Source: Streptomyces bauhiniae (GTDB lineage: Bacteria > Actinomycetota > Actinomycetes > Streptomycetales > Streptomycetaceae). Taken from it: DNA of 64,000 bases. A program made the position numbers and the translations under genes. This document shows positions 25,121-32,739 of the stretch, one piece after another. The notes under the pieces were generated by a model. The model saw only the letters and a program-made list of their open reading frames with translations. It ran no database searches and was not told where the DNA came from. The stretch's first letter is position 1. The number at the start of each line of letters is the position of its first letter. The stretch lies in the NCBI RefSeq assembly GCF_004784475.1, contig NZ_SRRT01000005.1, positions 310,001-374,000 on the forward strand, read 5' to 3'.

Positions 25121-25235
25121 CACGTGGGCGCTGGCCACATGGGTGCGGCCCACATGGGTGCGCCGCACATAGGCCCACCACACATCCCCAGACACACCCG
25201 TATGGCGAAGCCACCATGTGCGACTCCGCCATACG
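25121..25235. repeat. Array B of 15-nt repeats with units in both orientations
   Basis: Five contiguous 15-nt units start at 25121, 25136, 25151, 25166 and 25181: CACGTGGGCGCTGGC, CACATGGGTGCGGCC, CACATGGGTGCGCCG, CACATAGGCCCACCA and CACATCCCCAGACAC. After a 4-base phase shift three units follow on the opposite strand with cores at 25200, 25215 and 25230 (minus-strand unit CACATGGTGGCTTCG). The array fills the gap between two convergent genes, and a transcript could fold the two halves together. Confidence 0.8.
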
Positions 25236-25252
25236 TCAGGACGTCAGGCGAT

Positions 25253-25657
25253 TCAGCGCGCCAGCAGTGAACGCACGCCCTGCGAGGTCAGCGTCAGCCC
25301 ATGCTCCGAGCTGCCGTCGATGGTGAGCGACAGCTCCTCCTCGGGCCACTGGGAGGCGAGGGCGCCGAGCTGGATGAGGCGGTAGCGGGAGACGGAGGGC
25401 AGCAGCCCGGCCATCTCCAGTTCCGAGGTGAAGACGGGTACCACCTGCTCACCGCCGGGCTGTTCGAGCACCGGCAGGGCGACCATGGTGGAGTCGGCAC
25501 CCTCCGCGTCCACGGCCTCGTCGGGCATCGGGACGAGCACATCACTGTGCGCGAGGGTCTCGAGGGCGGCCTGGTCGTCGGTGTTGACGGCCAGCACGTC
25601 CAGCGCCTGCTGGGCGGGCGTCGGCGTCGGAAGGTCGTCGTGTGCGGGTGTCTCCAT
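25253..25657 (-). CDS. SseB N-terminal domain family protein
   Basis: 134 aa, small acidic soluble protein. The pattern ALETLAHSDVLVPMPDEAV, ALPVLEQPGGEQVVPVFTSE and a C-terminal LTSQGVRSLL fits the SseB-like domain common in Streptomyces, whose role is unknown (in type VII secretion loci it is an accessory domain). The ATG at 25657 gives METPAHDD. No type VII genes are nearby. It converges on the MarR gene across repeat array B. Confidence 0.75.
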   Translation of the reverse strand: METPAHDDLPTPTPAQQALDVLAVNTDDQAALETLAHSDVLVPMPDEAVDAEGADSTMVALPVLEQPGGEQVVPVFTSELEMAGLLPSVSRYRLIQLGALASQWPEEELSLTIDGSSEHGLTLTSQGVRSLLAR

Positions 25658-25824
25658 GGCACATCCCCAGGTAGTGCGGTCGTACGGGCTCACGCTGGAC
25701 CGGGGCCCGAGCGCGCTCCCGGCCGCGTACCCATCCCCCCACGGACCATGCGCACGGGTTTCCGGCGGCCCGGAGCCCTTCACCGGCGGTTCACCCGATC
25801 GGACGGCGGACAGCCACACCGCCC

Positions 25825-26382
25825 TCAGGGCCCGCCTTCGCCCAGCAGCTCGTCGACCGTGGTGACGCGGACCAGGGGCCGGTACAGGTCCAGCACGTGC
25901 AGCGTCTTGGCGTGCGCCTCGTCGTCCACGCCCGCGCAGGCGTCCGCGACGACCACCACCTCGGTGCCCGTGTCGGCGGCGGCCAGGGCGGTGGTGAGGA
26001 CGCAGCACTCGGTGCTGACCCCGGCCAGGACCAGGCGCGAGCCGGGCGCGAGGCGGGCGGCCAGTTCCGGGGTCCACTTGCCGAAGGTCTCCGCGTCCAG
26101 GACCGGAGCGTCCAAGCCGGCGAACTCCGGCGTCAGCCGCCACAGCTCCGCGTCCGGGGGCTGGAGAGCGAAGGGCCACTGCTCGTAATAGTCGCGCCAG
26201 ACCCCCGTAGGCCGGGCCGGAGCGAGGAAGCGGGTGAACACCACCCGGTCCCCGAACGCCGGCAGCAGCCGCGCCACCCCCGCCGCGGCCTCGGCGTACC
26301 GCGGGGTGGCCCACGGACTGCCCGGGGCGGCGAAGACGCGCTGCATGTCGATGACGGCGAGCAGCCCCGGTACCGGCCTCAT
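25825..26382 (-). CDS. Isochorismatase-like cysteine hydrolase
   Basis: 185 aa. The catalytic triad of the cysteine hydrolase family is visible: Asp in LLAVIDMQRVF near residue 12, Lys in ETFGKWTPEL near 104 and the nucleophile Cys in GVSTECCVLTTA near 125. Members hydrolyse amides such as nicotinamide, ureidoacrylate or N-carbamoyl compounds. It overlaps the upstream NCS1 permease gene by 4 bp (ATGA), so the likely job is to hydrolyse a nitrogenous ring compound or derivative imported by that permease. Confidence 0.85.
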   Translation of the reverse strand: MRPVPGLLAVIDMQRVFAAPGSPWATPRYAEAAAGVARLLPAFGDRVVFTRFLAPARPTGVWRDYYEQWPFALQPPDAELWRLTPEFAGLDAPVLDAETFGKWTPELAARLAPGSRLVLAGVSTECCVLTTALAAADTGTEVVVVADACAGVDDEAHAKTLHVLDLYRPLVRVTTVDELLGEGGP

Positions 26383-27884
26383 GCCCCGTACATCCCCGGA
26401 GCAGGGGCCGGGCTCGGCGGGAGTGCCTCCTGCTGCCGGACCCGGTCCCGGCCCAGCAGCAGGGTGCCGAGGAAGGCGAGGGCCAGGGCGACGAGGACCC
26501 CGAGGTTGGCGTATGCCCACCGGCCGGAGCGGCCGCCGAGGCCGAGCGGGCCGAGGAGGTAGCCCTGCCAGCTCAGCCAGTGCGCGGCGGTGTTGGTGAC
26601 CAGACCCCAGCCGATCGCGGTGGCGCCGACGGTGAGGACGAGCGGCAGGGCGCGGGCGTCGCCGTAGCGGCCGTCGGGGCGGAACAGGTCGCCCTCGTCG
26701 TAGTCCCGGTGGCGCAGGGCGAGGTCGGCCAGCATCACGCCGCACCAGGCGGCGATGGGGACGCCGAGGGTGGTGAGGAAGCCCATGAACTCATCCAGGA
26801 AGGCCCCGCCGAAGAACACGATGTACAGGGAGCCGGCGATCATCAGGACGCCGTCGACGAGGGCGGCCAGATAGCGGGGCACGTGCAGCCCGGCGGAGAG
26901 CAGGGCGAGGCCGGAGGAGTAGATGTCCAGCACGGCGCCGCCGACCAGGCCGAGCACGGCGACCAGGGCGAAGGGGACGAGGAACCAGGTCGGCAGGATG
27001 GTGGTCAGCGCGCCGATGGGGTCGGCGGCGATGGCCTGGCTCAGCTCGTCGGAGGAACCGGCGAGCAGCAGGCCGAAGACCAGCAGGAGCAGCGGCGCGG
27101 CGGAGGCGCCGAGGGTGGTCCAGCCGATGACGCCCCGGCTGGAGGAGGAACGCGGGAGGTAACGGGAGTAGTCGGCGGCGGCGTTGACCCAGCCGAGCCC
27201 GAAGCCGGTCATCATGAACACCAGCGCGCCGATGAACTGCTGGGGCGAGCCCGCCGGGACGGCGCTGACGGTCGACCAGTGGACGTGGTCGGCGACGAGG
27301 GCGACGTAGACCAGGGTGAGCACGCCGGTGATGACGGTGATCACGGTCTGCAGGCGCATGATCAGGTCGAAGCCCATGACACCGCCGACCACGGTCAGCG
27401 CGGCGACGACGAGGAGGGCGACGGCCTTGGTCTCGGTGCCCCCGCCCCAGCCGAGCCGGGCGAAGACGGTGGCGGTGGCGAGGGTGGCGAGCGAGGCGAG
27501 TACGGTTTCCCAGCCGACCGTGAGTATCCAGGAGATGACGGACGGCAGGCGGTTGCCGCGTACTCCGTAGGCGGCGCGGCTGAGCACCATGGTGGGCGCC
27601 GAGCCGCGTTTGCCGGCGACGGCGATGAGGCCGCAGAGCAGGAACGAGGCGACGATGCCGAGGACTCCGGCGGCGAGCGCCTGCCAGAAGGAGATGCCGA
27701 AGCCGAGGGCGAAGGCGCCGTAACTGAGGCCGAGGACGCTGACGTTGGCGCCGAACCAGGGCCAGAAGAGGGTGCGCGGGGTGCCCTTGCGGTCCGCGTC
27801 CCCGATGACGTCGAGGCCGTGGGTCTCCAGTTGGATCTGGCGGCCGTCGGCTCCGCTGTCGTGGGGGTCCTGCGGCTGCGTCAT
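26379..27884 (-). CDS. NCS1-family purine/cytosine permease
   Basis: 501 aa with about twelve membrane helices. Family blocks such as FWPWFGANVSVLGLSYGAF near residues 39-57, GFGISFWQALAAGVLG and GFGLGWVNAAADYSRYLPRS match NCS1 cytosine-permease-like transporters (proton or sodium symport of nucleobases, hydantoins or allantoin). It is coupled to the cysteine hydrolase downstream. It is divergent from the heme operon; 236 bp separate its start from hmuO. Confidence 0.9.
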   Translation of the reverse strand: MTQPQDPHDSGADGRQIQLETHGLDVIGDADRKGTPRTLFWPWFGANVSVLGLSYGAFALGFGISFWQALAAGVLGIVASFLLCGLIAVAGKRGSAPTMVLSRAAYGVRGNRLPSVISWILTVGWETVLASLATLATATVFARLGWGGGTETKAVALLVVAALTVVGGVMGFDLIMRLQTVITVITGVLTLVYVALVADHVHWSTVSAVPAGSPQQFIGALVFMMTGFGLGWVNAAADYSRYLPRSSSSRGVIGWTTLGASAAPLLLLVFGLLLAGSSDELSQAIAADPIGALTTILPTWFLVPFALVAVLGLVGGAVLDIYSSGLALLSAGLHVPRYLAALVDGVLMIAGSLYIVFFGGAFLDEFMGFLTTLGVPIAAWCGVMLADLALRHRDYDEGDLFRPDGRYGDARALPLVLTVGATAIGWGLVTNTAAHWLSWQGYLLGPLGLGGRSGRWAYANLGVLVALALAFLGTLLLGRDRVRQQEALPPSPAPAPGMYGA

Positions 27885-28000
27885 CGGCGACCTACCTGTC
27901 CTGACGTGTCGCGTCCAAGCTAGGCGGGTGGATGGAGGGGCGCAAGGAACGACCCGGCGTCAGCCGGTGGGGCTGACCGGGGCGTTCGGGCGGGAGAGGG

Positions 28001-28041
28001 TTGGCAGCCCTCCCCGATGACGTTAGGTTAGGCTAACCTAA
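28001..28041 (+). promoter_or_regulatory. Perfect iron box with promoter of the heme operon
   Basis: TTAGGTTAGGCTAACCTAA (28023-28041) is a perfect 19-bp palindrome identical to the DmdR/IdeR/DtxR iron-box consensus. It overlaps the -10 of a good promoter: -35 TTGGCA (28001-28006), 17-base spacer, -10 TAGGTT (28024-28029). The Fe2+-loaded repressor should shut the operon off when iron is plentiful. Confidence 0.93.
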
Positions 28042-28120
28042 GAATGTTGCCGACACCGGGTCGGCATCGCGGCGGCCTCCGGTCGTACGCGTGACCGTGG
28101 GCTCTGCCAGGGAGGCAGCG

Positions 28121-28774
28121 TTGTCGACACCCCTCTTCTCCTCGGTCATCCGCACCGCCAGCCAGGAACGGCACACCGAGGCCGAGCAGGCGCCGTTCAT
28201 GAACGGTCTGCTCGGCGGCCGGTTCGGCGTGGACGCCTTCACCAGGTACACCGAGCAACTCCTCTTCGTCTACCGCGCGTTGGAGGATTCCGCCACCCTG
28301 CTGGAGGACGATCCGGTCGCGGGCCCGTTCCTGCGCCCGGAGCTGCGGCGGGTGGCGGAGCTGGAGCGCGACCTGCGGCACCTCCTGGGCGAGGACTGGC
28401 GCGACCGGGTGGCCCCGCTGCCCGCGACGGAGCGGTACGCGGCCCGTATCCGCGAGGTCGCCGCGAGCTGGCCGGCCGGCTATGTGGCCCACCACTACAC
28501 CCGCTACCTGGGCGATCTGTCGGGCGGTCAGATGATCCGGCGCATCGCGGAGCGGACCTGGGGGCTGGAGAGCAAGGGCGACGGCGTCCGCTTCTACGTC
28601 TTCGAGGGCATCGACAACCCGGCCGCCTTCAAACGCGAGTACCGCGCGCGGCTCGACGCGCTGCCGGTGGACGAGCTGGAGAAACGGCGCGTGGTGGAGG
28701 AGTGCCGGTCGGCGTTCGCGCTGAACAACGCCGTCTTCGCCGACCTCGGCACCCTCTTCCCGGCCACCGCCTGA
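28121..28774 (+). CDS. hmuO: Biliverdin-producing heme oxygenase
   Basis: 217 aa, the usual size of HmuO. It degrades heme to biliverdin, CO and Fe2+ in the cytoplasm. The proximal His ligand is in ASQERHTEAEQAPFM near residues 16-20, and the distal helix YTRYLGDLSGGQMIRRIAE near 128-146 has the conserved GDLSGG. TTG 28121 is chosen because AGGGAGG lies 5 bases upstream and the protein then starts STPLFSSVIRTAS, as in relatives; GTG 28091 is an alternative. First gene after the iron box. Confidence 0.92.
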   Translation: MSTPLFSSVIRTASQERHTEAEQAPFMNGLLGGRFGVDAFTRYTEQLLFVYRALEDSATLLEDDPVAGPFLRPELRRVAELERDLRHLLGEDWRDRVAPLPATERYAARIREVAASWPAGYVAHHYTRYLGDLSGGQMIRRIAERTWGLESKGDGVRFYVFEGIDNPAAFKREYRARLDALPVDELEKRRVVEECRSAFALNNAVFADLGTLFPATA

Positions 28775-28827
28775 CATCCCCTCATGTCCTACGGGCGGAC
28801 ACGCGTCCGCCCTCTGGAGGCAGCCCC

Positions 28828-29952
28828 GTGGTGGGCAAGAGACATGTCCCGCGGCGGAGCCGTGCCCTCATGGCGCTGCTCCTCGCCTTACCCCTCCTCC
28901 TGACCGGCTGCGGACCCGGCACCTCACCGCACGCGACCGGGGCCGAGGCCGGCGGCCGGCACGTCCCGTGGAGCCGGGTCACCCCGCTCTCCGACCCGCG
29001 CGCCTACCAGGGCCCCACGACGGCGACGGTCGACAGCGCCGACATCACCCCGGTGACCCGCAAGGCGAACCCGGTCCTTCCGGCCAGGCTCACCGACACC
29101 CAGGGCACCGAGGTGACCGTACGCAGCACCGACCGGGTCCTGGCGCTCGACCTTTACGGCAGTCTCGCCGCGACGGTGTACGGGCTCGGCATGGGCGACC
29201 GGCTGGTGGGCCGGGACCAGTCGACCGGGTTCCCCGGCGCCGCGAAGCTCCCGCTGGTCACCCAGGGCGGCCACCGGCTGAACGCCGAGGCGATCCTCGC
29301 CCTGCACCCGACCCTGCTGATCACCGACACCACGCTCGGCCCCTGGGACGCGGTGCTCCAGCTCCGCGACTCCGGTGTGCCGGTGGTGGTCGTCGGCGCC
29401 CGCCGCTCGCTCGGCACCGTGGGCACGCTGGTCGACGAGGTCGCGGCCGCGCTCGGCGTACGGGCCGAGGGCAAGAGGCTGCGCGACCGGCTGGACAAGG
29501 AGGTCGCCGCCGAGCGGGCCCGCATCGACCGGATCGCCCCCGACACGGCCGCCCGCCGCCCGCGCGTCCTCTTCCTCTACGCACGCGGCCAGGCCGGCGT
29601 CTACTACCTCTTCGGCAAGGGCTCCGGCGCCGACTCCCTGATCGGGGCGCTGCGCGGGGTCGACGTGGCGAGCGAGGCAGGGATCAACGGCTTCACCCCG
29701 CTCAACGCCGAGGCCATGGCGAAGGCCCGGCCGGACCTGATCATGATGATGAGCGAGGGCCTGCGCTCCGTCGGCGGGGTGGACGGCGCGCTCCGGCTGC
29801 CCGGTGTCGCGCAGACCCCGGCCGGGCGGCACCGCCGGATCGTGGACATGAGCGACTACCAGGTGCTGTCCTTCGGCCCGCTGACCGCCCGCGTCCTCGA
29901 CGCGCTGGCCCGCGCGGTGTACGCGCCGGACTCCCTGGGAGGCGCGTCATGA
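28828..29952 (+). CDS. hmuT: Heme ABC transporter substrate-binding lipoprotein
   Basis: 374 aa. The lipobox LLLTGCG lies near residue 27. The body is a class III helical-backbone binding protein (LDLYGSLAATVYGLGMGDRLVGRD, then VAQTPAGRHRRIVDMSDY) like HmuT/HtsA. It delivers heme at the outer face of the membrane to HmuUV. The GTG at 28828 follows TGGAGGCAGCCCC. Its stop overlaps the permease start (ATGA). Confidence 0.9.
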   Translation: MVGKRHVPRRSRALMALLLALPLLLTGCGPGTSPHATGAEAGGRHVPWSRVTPLSDPRAYQGPTTATVDSADITPVTRKANPVLPARLTDTQGTEVTVRSTDRVLALDLYGSLAATVYGLGMGDRLVGRDQSTGFPGAAKLPLVTQGGHRLNAEAILALHPTLLITDTTLGPWDAVLQLRDSGVPVVVVGARRSLGTVGTLVDEVAAALGVRAEGKRLRDRLDKEVAAERARIDRIAPDTAARRPRVLFLYARGQAGVYYLFGKGSGADSLIGALRGVDVASEAGINGFTPLNAEAMAKARPDLIMMMSEGLRSVGGVDGALRLPGVAQTPAGRHRRIVDMSDYQVLSFGPLTARVLDALARAVYAPDSLGGAS

Positions 29953-31031
29953 CCGCCCTCCACACCGCGGCGAGCGAACGGGCGCCGGGGCGCCTCACCG
30001 CCCGGGTCGCCCTCTTCGCCGGGCTCGGCACCGCTTTGGTGCTGGTCTGCCTCGGCTCGGCCGCGCTCGGCCAGTACGGGATCGGCCTCGCGGACGTGGC
30101 CGCCTCGACGCTGCACCGGCTGTCCGGGCCGCTCGGGCTCGGGCACCCGGTCGGTGACCCCTTCGCGGAATCGGCACTGTGGCAGATCCGGATGCCGCGC
30201 GTGGTGATGTCGCTGCTGGTGGGGGCCGTACTGGCGACGTCCGGGGCGCTGATGCAGGGCGTGTTCGGCAATCCGCTGGCCGAGCCGGGTGTCGTGGGCG
30301 TCTCCTCCGGTGCGGCGGTCGGCGCGGCCTTCGTGATCGTGGCCGGGGTCGATGTGCTCGGGCAGTTCACCGTGCCCACGGCGGCCTTCGCGGCCGGGCT
30401 GGCGTCGGTGCTGCTGGTGTATCTGCTGTCCCGCTCCGGCGGCCGTACCGAGGTGGTCACGCTGGTGCTGACCGGGATCGCGGTCAACGCCGTGGCCGGT
30501 GCCGGACTCGCGTTCTGCATGTTCTTCGGCAGCCAGACCGCGCGCGACCAGATCGTGTTCTGGCAGCTCGGCAGCCTCAACGGCAGCCGCTGGGCGTACG
30601 TGGTGAGCGCGCTGCCGTTCGCCGTGGTGGGCCTGACCGGGGCGTGGCTGCTGGCGCGCCGGCTGGATCTGCTGGCGCTGGGCGACCGCGCGGCCCGGCA
30701 TCTTGGGGTGGACGTGGAGCGGCTGCGGTTGACGGCCATCGTGCTCATCGCGGTGATGGTCGCGGCGGCGGTCGCCTTCAGCGGCGTCATCGGCTTCGTG
30801 GGCCTGGTCGTGCCCCATCTGATCCGGATGGCGATCGGTCCGGGACACCGGGCGCTGATCCCGGCCGGCATGCTCGGCGGCGCGGTCCTGCTCGCGCTGG
30901 CGGATGTGGTCGCACGGACGGCCATCGCGTACGCGGACCTGCCGATCGGGATGCTGACAGCTCTGGTCGGCGGCCCGTTCTTCTTCTGGCTGCTGCGCAA
31001 CACCCGTGCCCGCGCGGGAGGCTGGATATGA
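29949..31031 (+). CDS. hmuU: Heme ABC transporter permease (FecCD family)
   Basis: 360 aa with about ten membrane helices. FecCD landmarks are RMPRVVMSLLVGAVLATSGALMQ near residue 81, NPLAEPGVVGVSSGAAVGA near 108 and FSGVIGFVGLVVPHLIRM near 278, the last containing the ATPase-contacting loop. Start and stop both overlap neighbours by 4 bp. Confidence 0.93.
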   Translation: MTALHTAASERAPGRLTARVALFAGLGTALVLVCLGSAALGQYGIGLADVAASTLHRLSGPLGLGHPVGDPFAESALWQIRMPRVVMSLLVGAVLATSGALMQGVFGNPLAEPGVVGVSSGAAVGAAFVIVAGVDVLGQFTVPTAAFAAGLASVLLVYLLSRSGGRTEVVTLVLTGIAVNAVAGAGLAFCMFFGSQTARDQIVFWQLGSLNGSRWAYVVSALPFAVVGLTGAWLLARRLDLLALGDRAARHLGVDVERLRLTAIVLIAVMVAAAVAFSGVIGFVGLVVPHLIRMAIGPGHRALIPAGMLGGAVLLALADVVARTAIAYADLPIGMLTALVGGPFFFWLLRNTRARAGGWI

Positions 31032-31885
31032 GCCTGCGGACCGCGCTGGACCGACTGACGGCCCGGCGCCCGGAGTTGCCCGCACCGCCCGAGCCGGGTG
31101 CGGTCGCCGTGACCGCGCGGGGCATCGGCCTGCGCGTAGGCGGGAGGTGGCTGCTGCGGGATGTGGACCTCGACCTTACGGCGGGCACCCTGCTGGCCGT
31201 CGTCGGCCCCAACGGGGCGGGTAAGTCGACCCTGTTGTCGCTGCTGGCCGGTGACCGGACGCCGACCGCCGGGACCGTGCGGGTCGGTGGTCTGGACGTC
31301 CGGCGTGCCCACCCTGTCGACCTCGCGCGCCGCCGTGCGGTACTCCCCCAACGCCCGCAGCTCTCCTTCCCGTTCACCGTGGCGGACATCGTCGCCATGG
31401 GCCGGGCGCCCTGGGCGTCGACCGACGCGGAGACGGCGGACGAGGAGGCGGTGGCCGAGGCGCTCGCGGCCACCGGGATGACGGATTTCGCGGCGCGCAG
31501 ATACCCCACGCTGTCCGGCGGCGAGCAGGCACGGGCCTCTTTCGCCCGCGTACTCGCCCAGCGCACCCCGGTGCTGCTGCTGGACGAGCCGACCGCCGCG
31601 CTCGACCTGCGCCACCAGGAGCGGTTGATGCGCACCGCCCGCGACCGCGCCGACCGGGGCCTCGCGGTGCTCGCCGTGCTGCACGACCTCCAGTTGGCCG
31701 CCGCGTACGCCGACGAGATCGCCGTACTGCGGGACGGGCGGCTGGTGGCGCGCGGCGCGCCCGAGCGGGTGCTGACCGAGCCGCTGCTCGAAGACGTCTA
31801 TCGGCTGCCCGTCGAGGTGCTCCGCCACCCCGCGACCGGCGCGGTGCTGGTCGGCCCCCGACGGCCCGGCAAAGGAACCCCATGA
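31028..31885 (+). CDS. hmuV: Heme ABC transporter ATP-binding protein
   Basis: 285 aa. Walker A VVGPNGAGKSTLL near residue 60, Q-loop LPQRPQLSFPF, signature LSGGEQARASFARVL near 159, Walker B VLLLDEPTAALDL near 182 and switch His in AVLHDLQLAA are all intact. It powers heme import through HmuU. ATGA overlaps on both sides. Confidence 0.94.
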   Translation: MSLRTALDRLTARRPELPAPPEPGAVAVTARGIGLRVGGRWLLRDVDLDLTAGTLLAVVGPNGAGKSTLLSLLAGDRTPTAGTVRVGGLDVRRAHPVDLARRRAVLPQRPQLSFPFTVADIVAMGRAPWASTDAETADEEAVAEALAATGMTDFAARRYPTLSGGEQARASFARVLAQRTPVLLLDEPTAALDLRHQERLMRTARDRADRGLAVLAVLHDLQLAAAYADEIAVLRDGRLVARGAPERVLTEPLLEDVYRLPVEVLRHPATGAVLVGPRRPGKGTP

Positions 31886-32739
31886 CCCCTCCCCGCTTCG
31901 GCCGCCGCGCGGCCCTGGCCCTCGCCCTGGCCTCCCTGTTCACCCTCGTCCCGGCCCGGTCCGCGTCGGCCGCCGCCCGGGTCACCACGCCCCCCGGCAC
32001 CGCCGACCCGGAGTACGCGACCCGGGTCCGCCTGCACGGCGCCGGCTTCCAGTCGGTGAAGAACGGCTTCGGCGGGATCTACGTCCTGTTCGGCACCGTC
32101 AGCGGGGCGTGGCGCCCGAGCGAGGGCGGGGCCAGCGGCGCGGACTATGCATACGTCCAGGACTCCGAGACCAAGGACAACCACGGCTATCAGCGCTTCG
32201 TGGCCTTCCCCGGCGACCCCACGGCGTACGCGGCGAACGGCGGCACGGTGAAGGCGGACGGTACGTGGGACGCGACCCTGGTGGTGCCGGGCGCGGTCTT
32301 CCCGGCCAAGGGGCGCGACGGCAGTGTCCGTCAGGTGGACTGCCGCAAGGTCCAGTGCGGGGTGATCACCATCGGCGCCCATGGTGTGGCCAACGCACAC
32401 AACGAGACGTTCACCCCTATCGACTTCGCCACCCCGGCCACCCGGCACACGGCTGCGCCGAAGTCCGCCCGGCCGACGCCGACGCCTTCGAAGCGGGCCA
32501 CGCCCACGCCGGCCACTCCGGCACCGAGCGCGACCACGGCCGCCGCAACGACGCCCGAGCCCTCCCGCTCGGTCGCGGCGGCTCCCGTGGCGAGCGACGA
32601 CACCCCCGCTTCCGGTTCCGGACGGCTCGCGGTGATCGGTGGCCTCGCCCTGGCGGTGGTCCTCGTCGTCCTGTCCACCCTTTGGCTGCTGCGCATACGC
32701 AGGCGCGGCCTCACGACCCGTCCCTCGGGGGAGAAGTGA
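31882..32739 (+). CDS. Membrane-anchored surface protein of the heme operon
   Basis: 285 aa, no named domain recognised with confidence. Signal peptide (RRAALALALASLFTLVPARSASA), an extracellular domain of about 150 residues with two close Cys (VDCRKVQCGVITIGAHG), a Thr/Pro/Ala-rich stalk near 180-230, a membrane helix near 247-270 and a basic tail. The CGVITIGAHGVANAHNETF segment is His-rich and could touch heme; this is a guess. Its place between hmuV and the HtaA genes, with 4-bp overlaps on both sides, ties it to heme capture. Confidence 0.8.
   Translation: MTPPRFGRRAALALALASLFTLVPARSASAAARVTTPPGTADPEYATRVRLHGAGFQSVKNGFGGIYVLFGTVSGAWRPSEGGASGADYAYVQDSETKDNHGYQRFVAFPGDPTAYAANGGTVKADGTWDATLVVPGAVFPAKGRDGSVRQVDCRKVQCGVITIGAHGVANAHNETFTPIDFATPATRHTAAPKSARPTPTPSKRATPTPATPAPSATTAAATTPEPSRSVAAAPVASDDTPASGSGRLAVIGGLALAVVLVVLSTLWLLRIRRRGLTTRPSGEK

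Noticed and set aside
25094..25198. Pentapeptide-repeat protein encoded by array B (HMGAA-like translation)
   Set aside because: The frame giving five-residue repeats has no start codon or ribosome binding site of its own and would need to read through from an antisense-like frame of the MarR gene.
25121..25235. Reading repeat array B as a CRISPR array
   Set aside because: Units are 15 nt without separate spacers, are degenerate, occur on both strands, and no cas genes are near.
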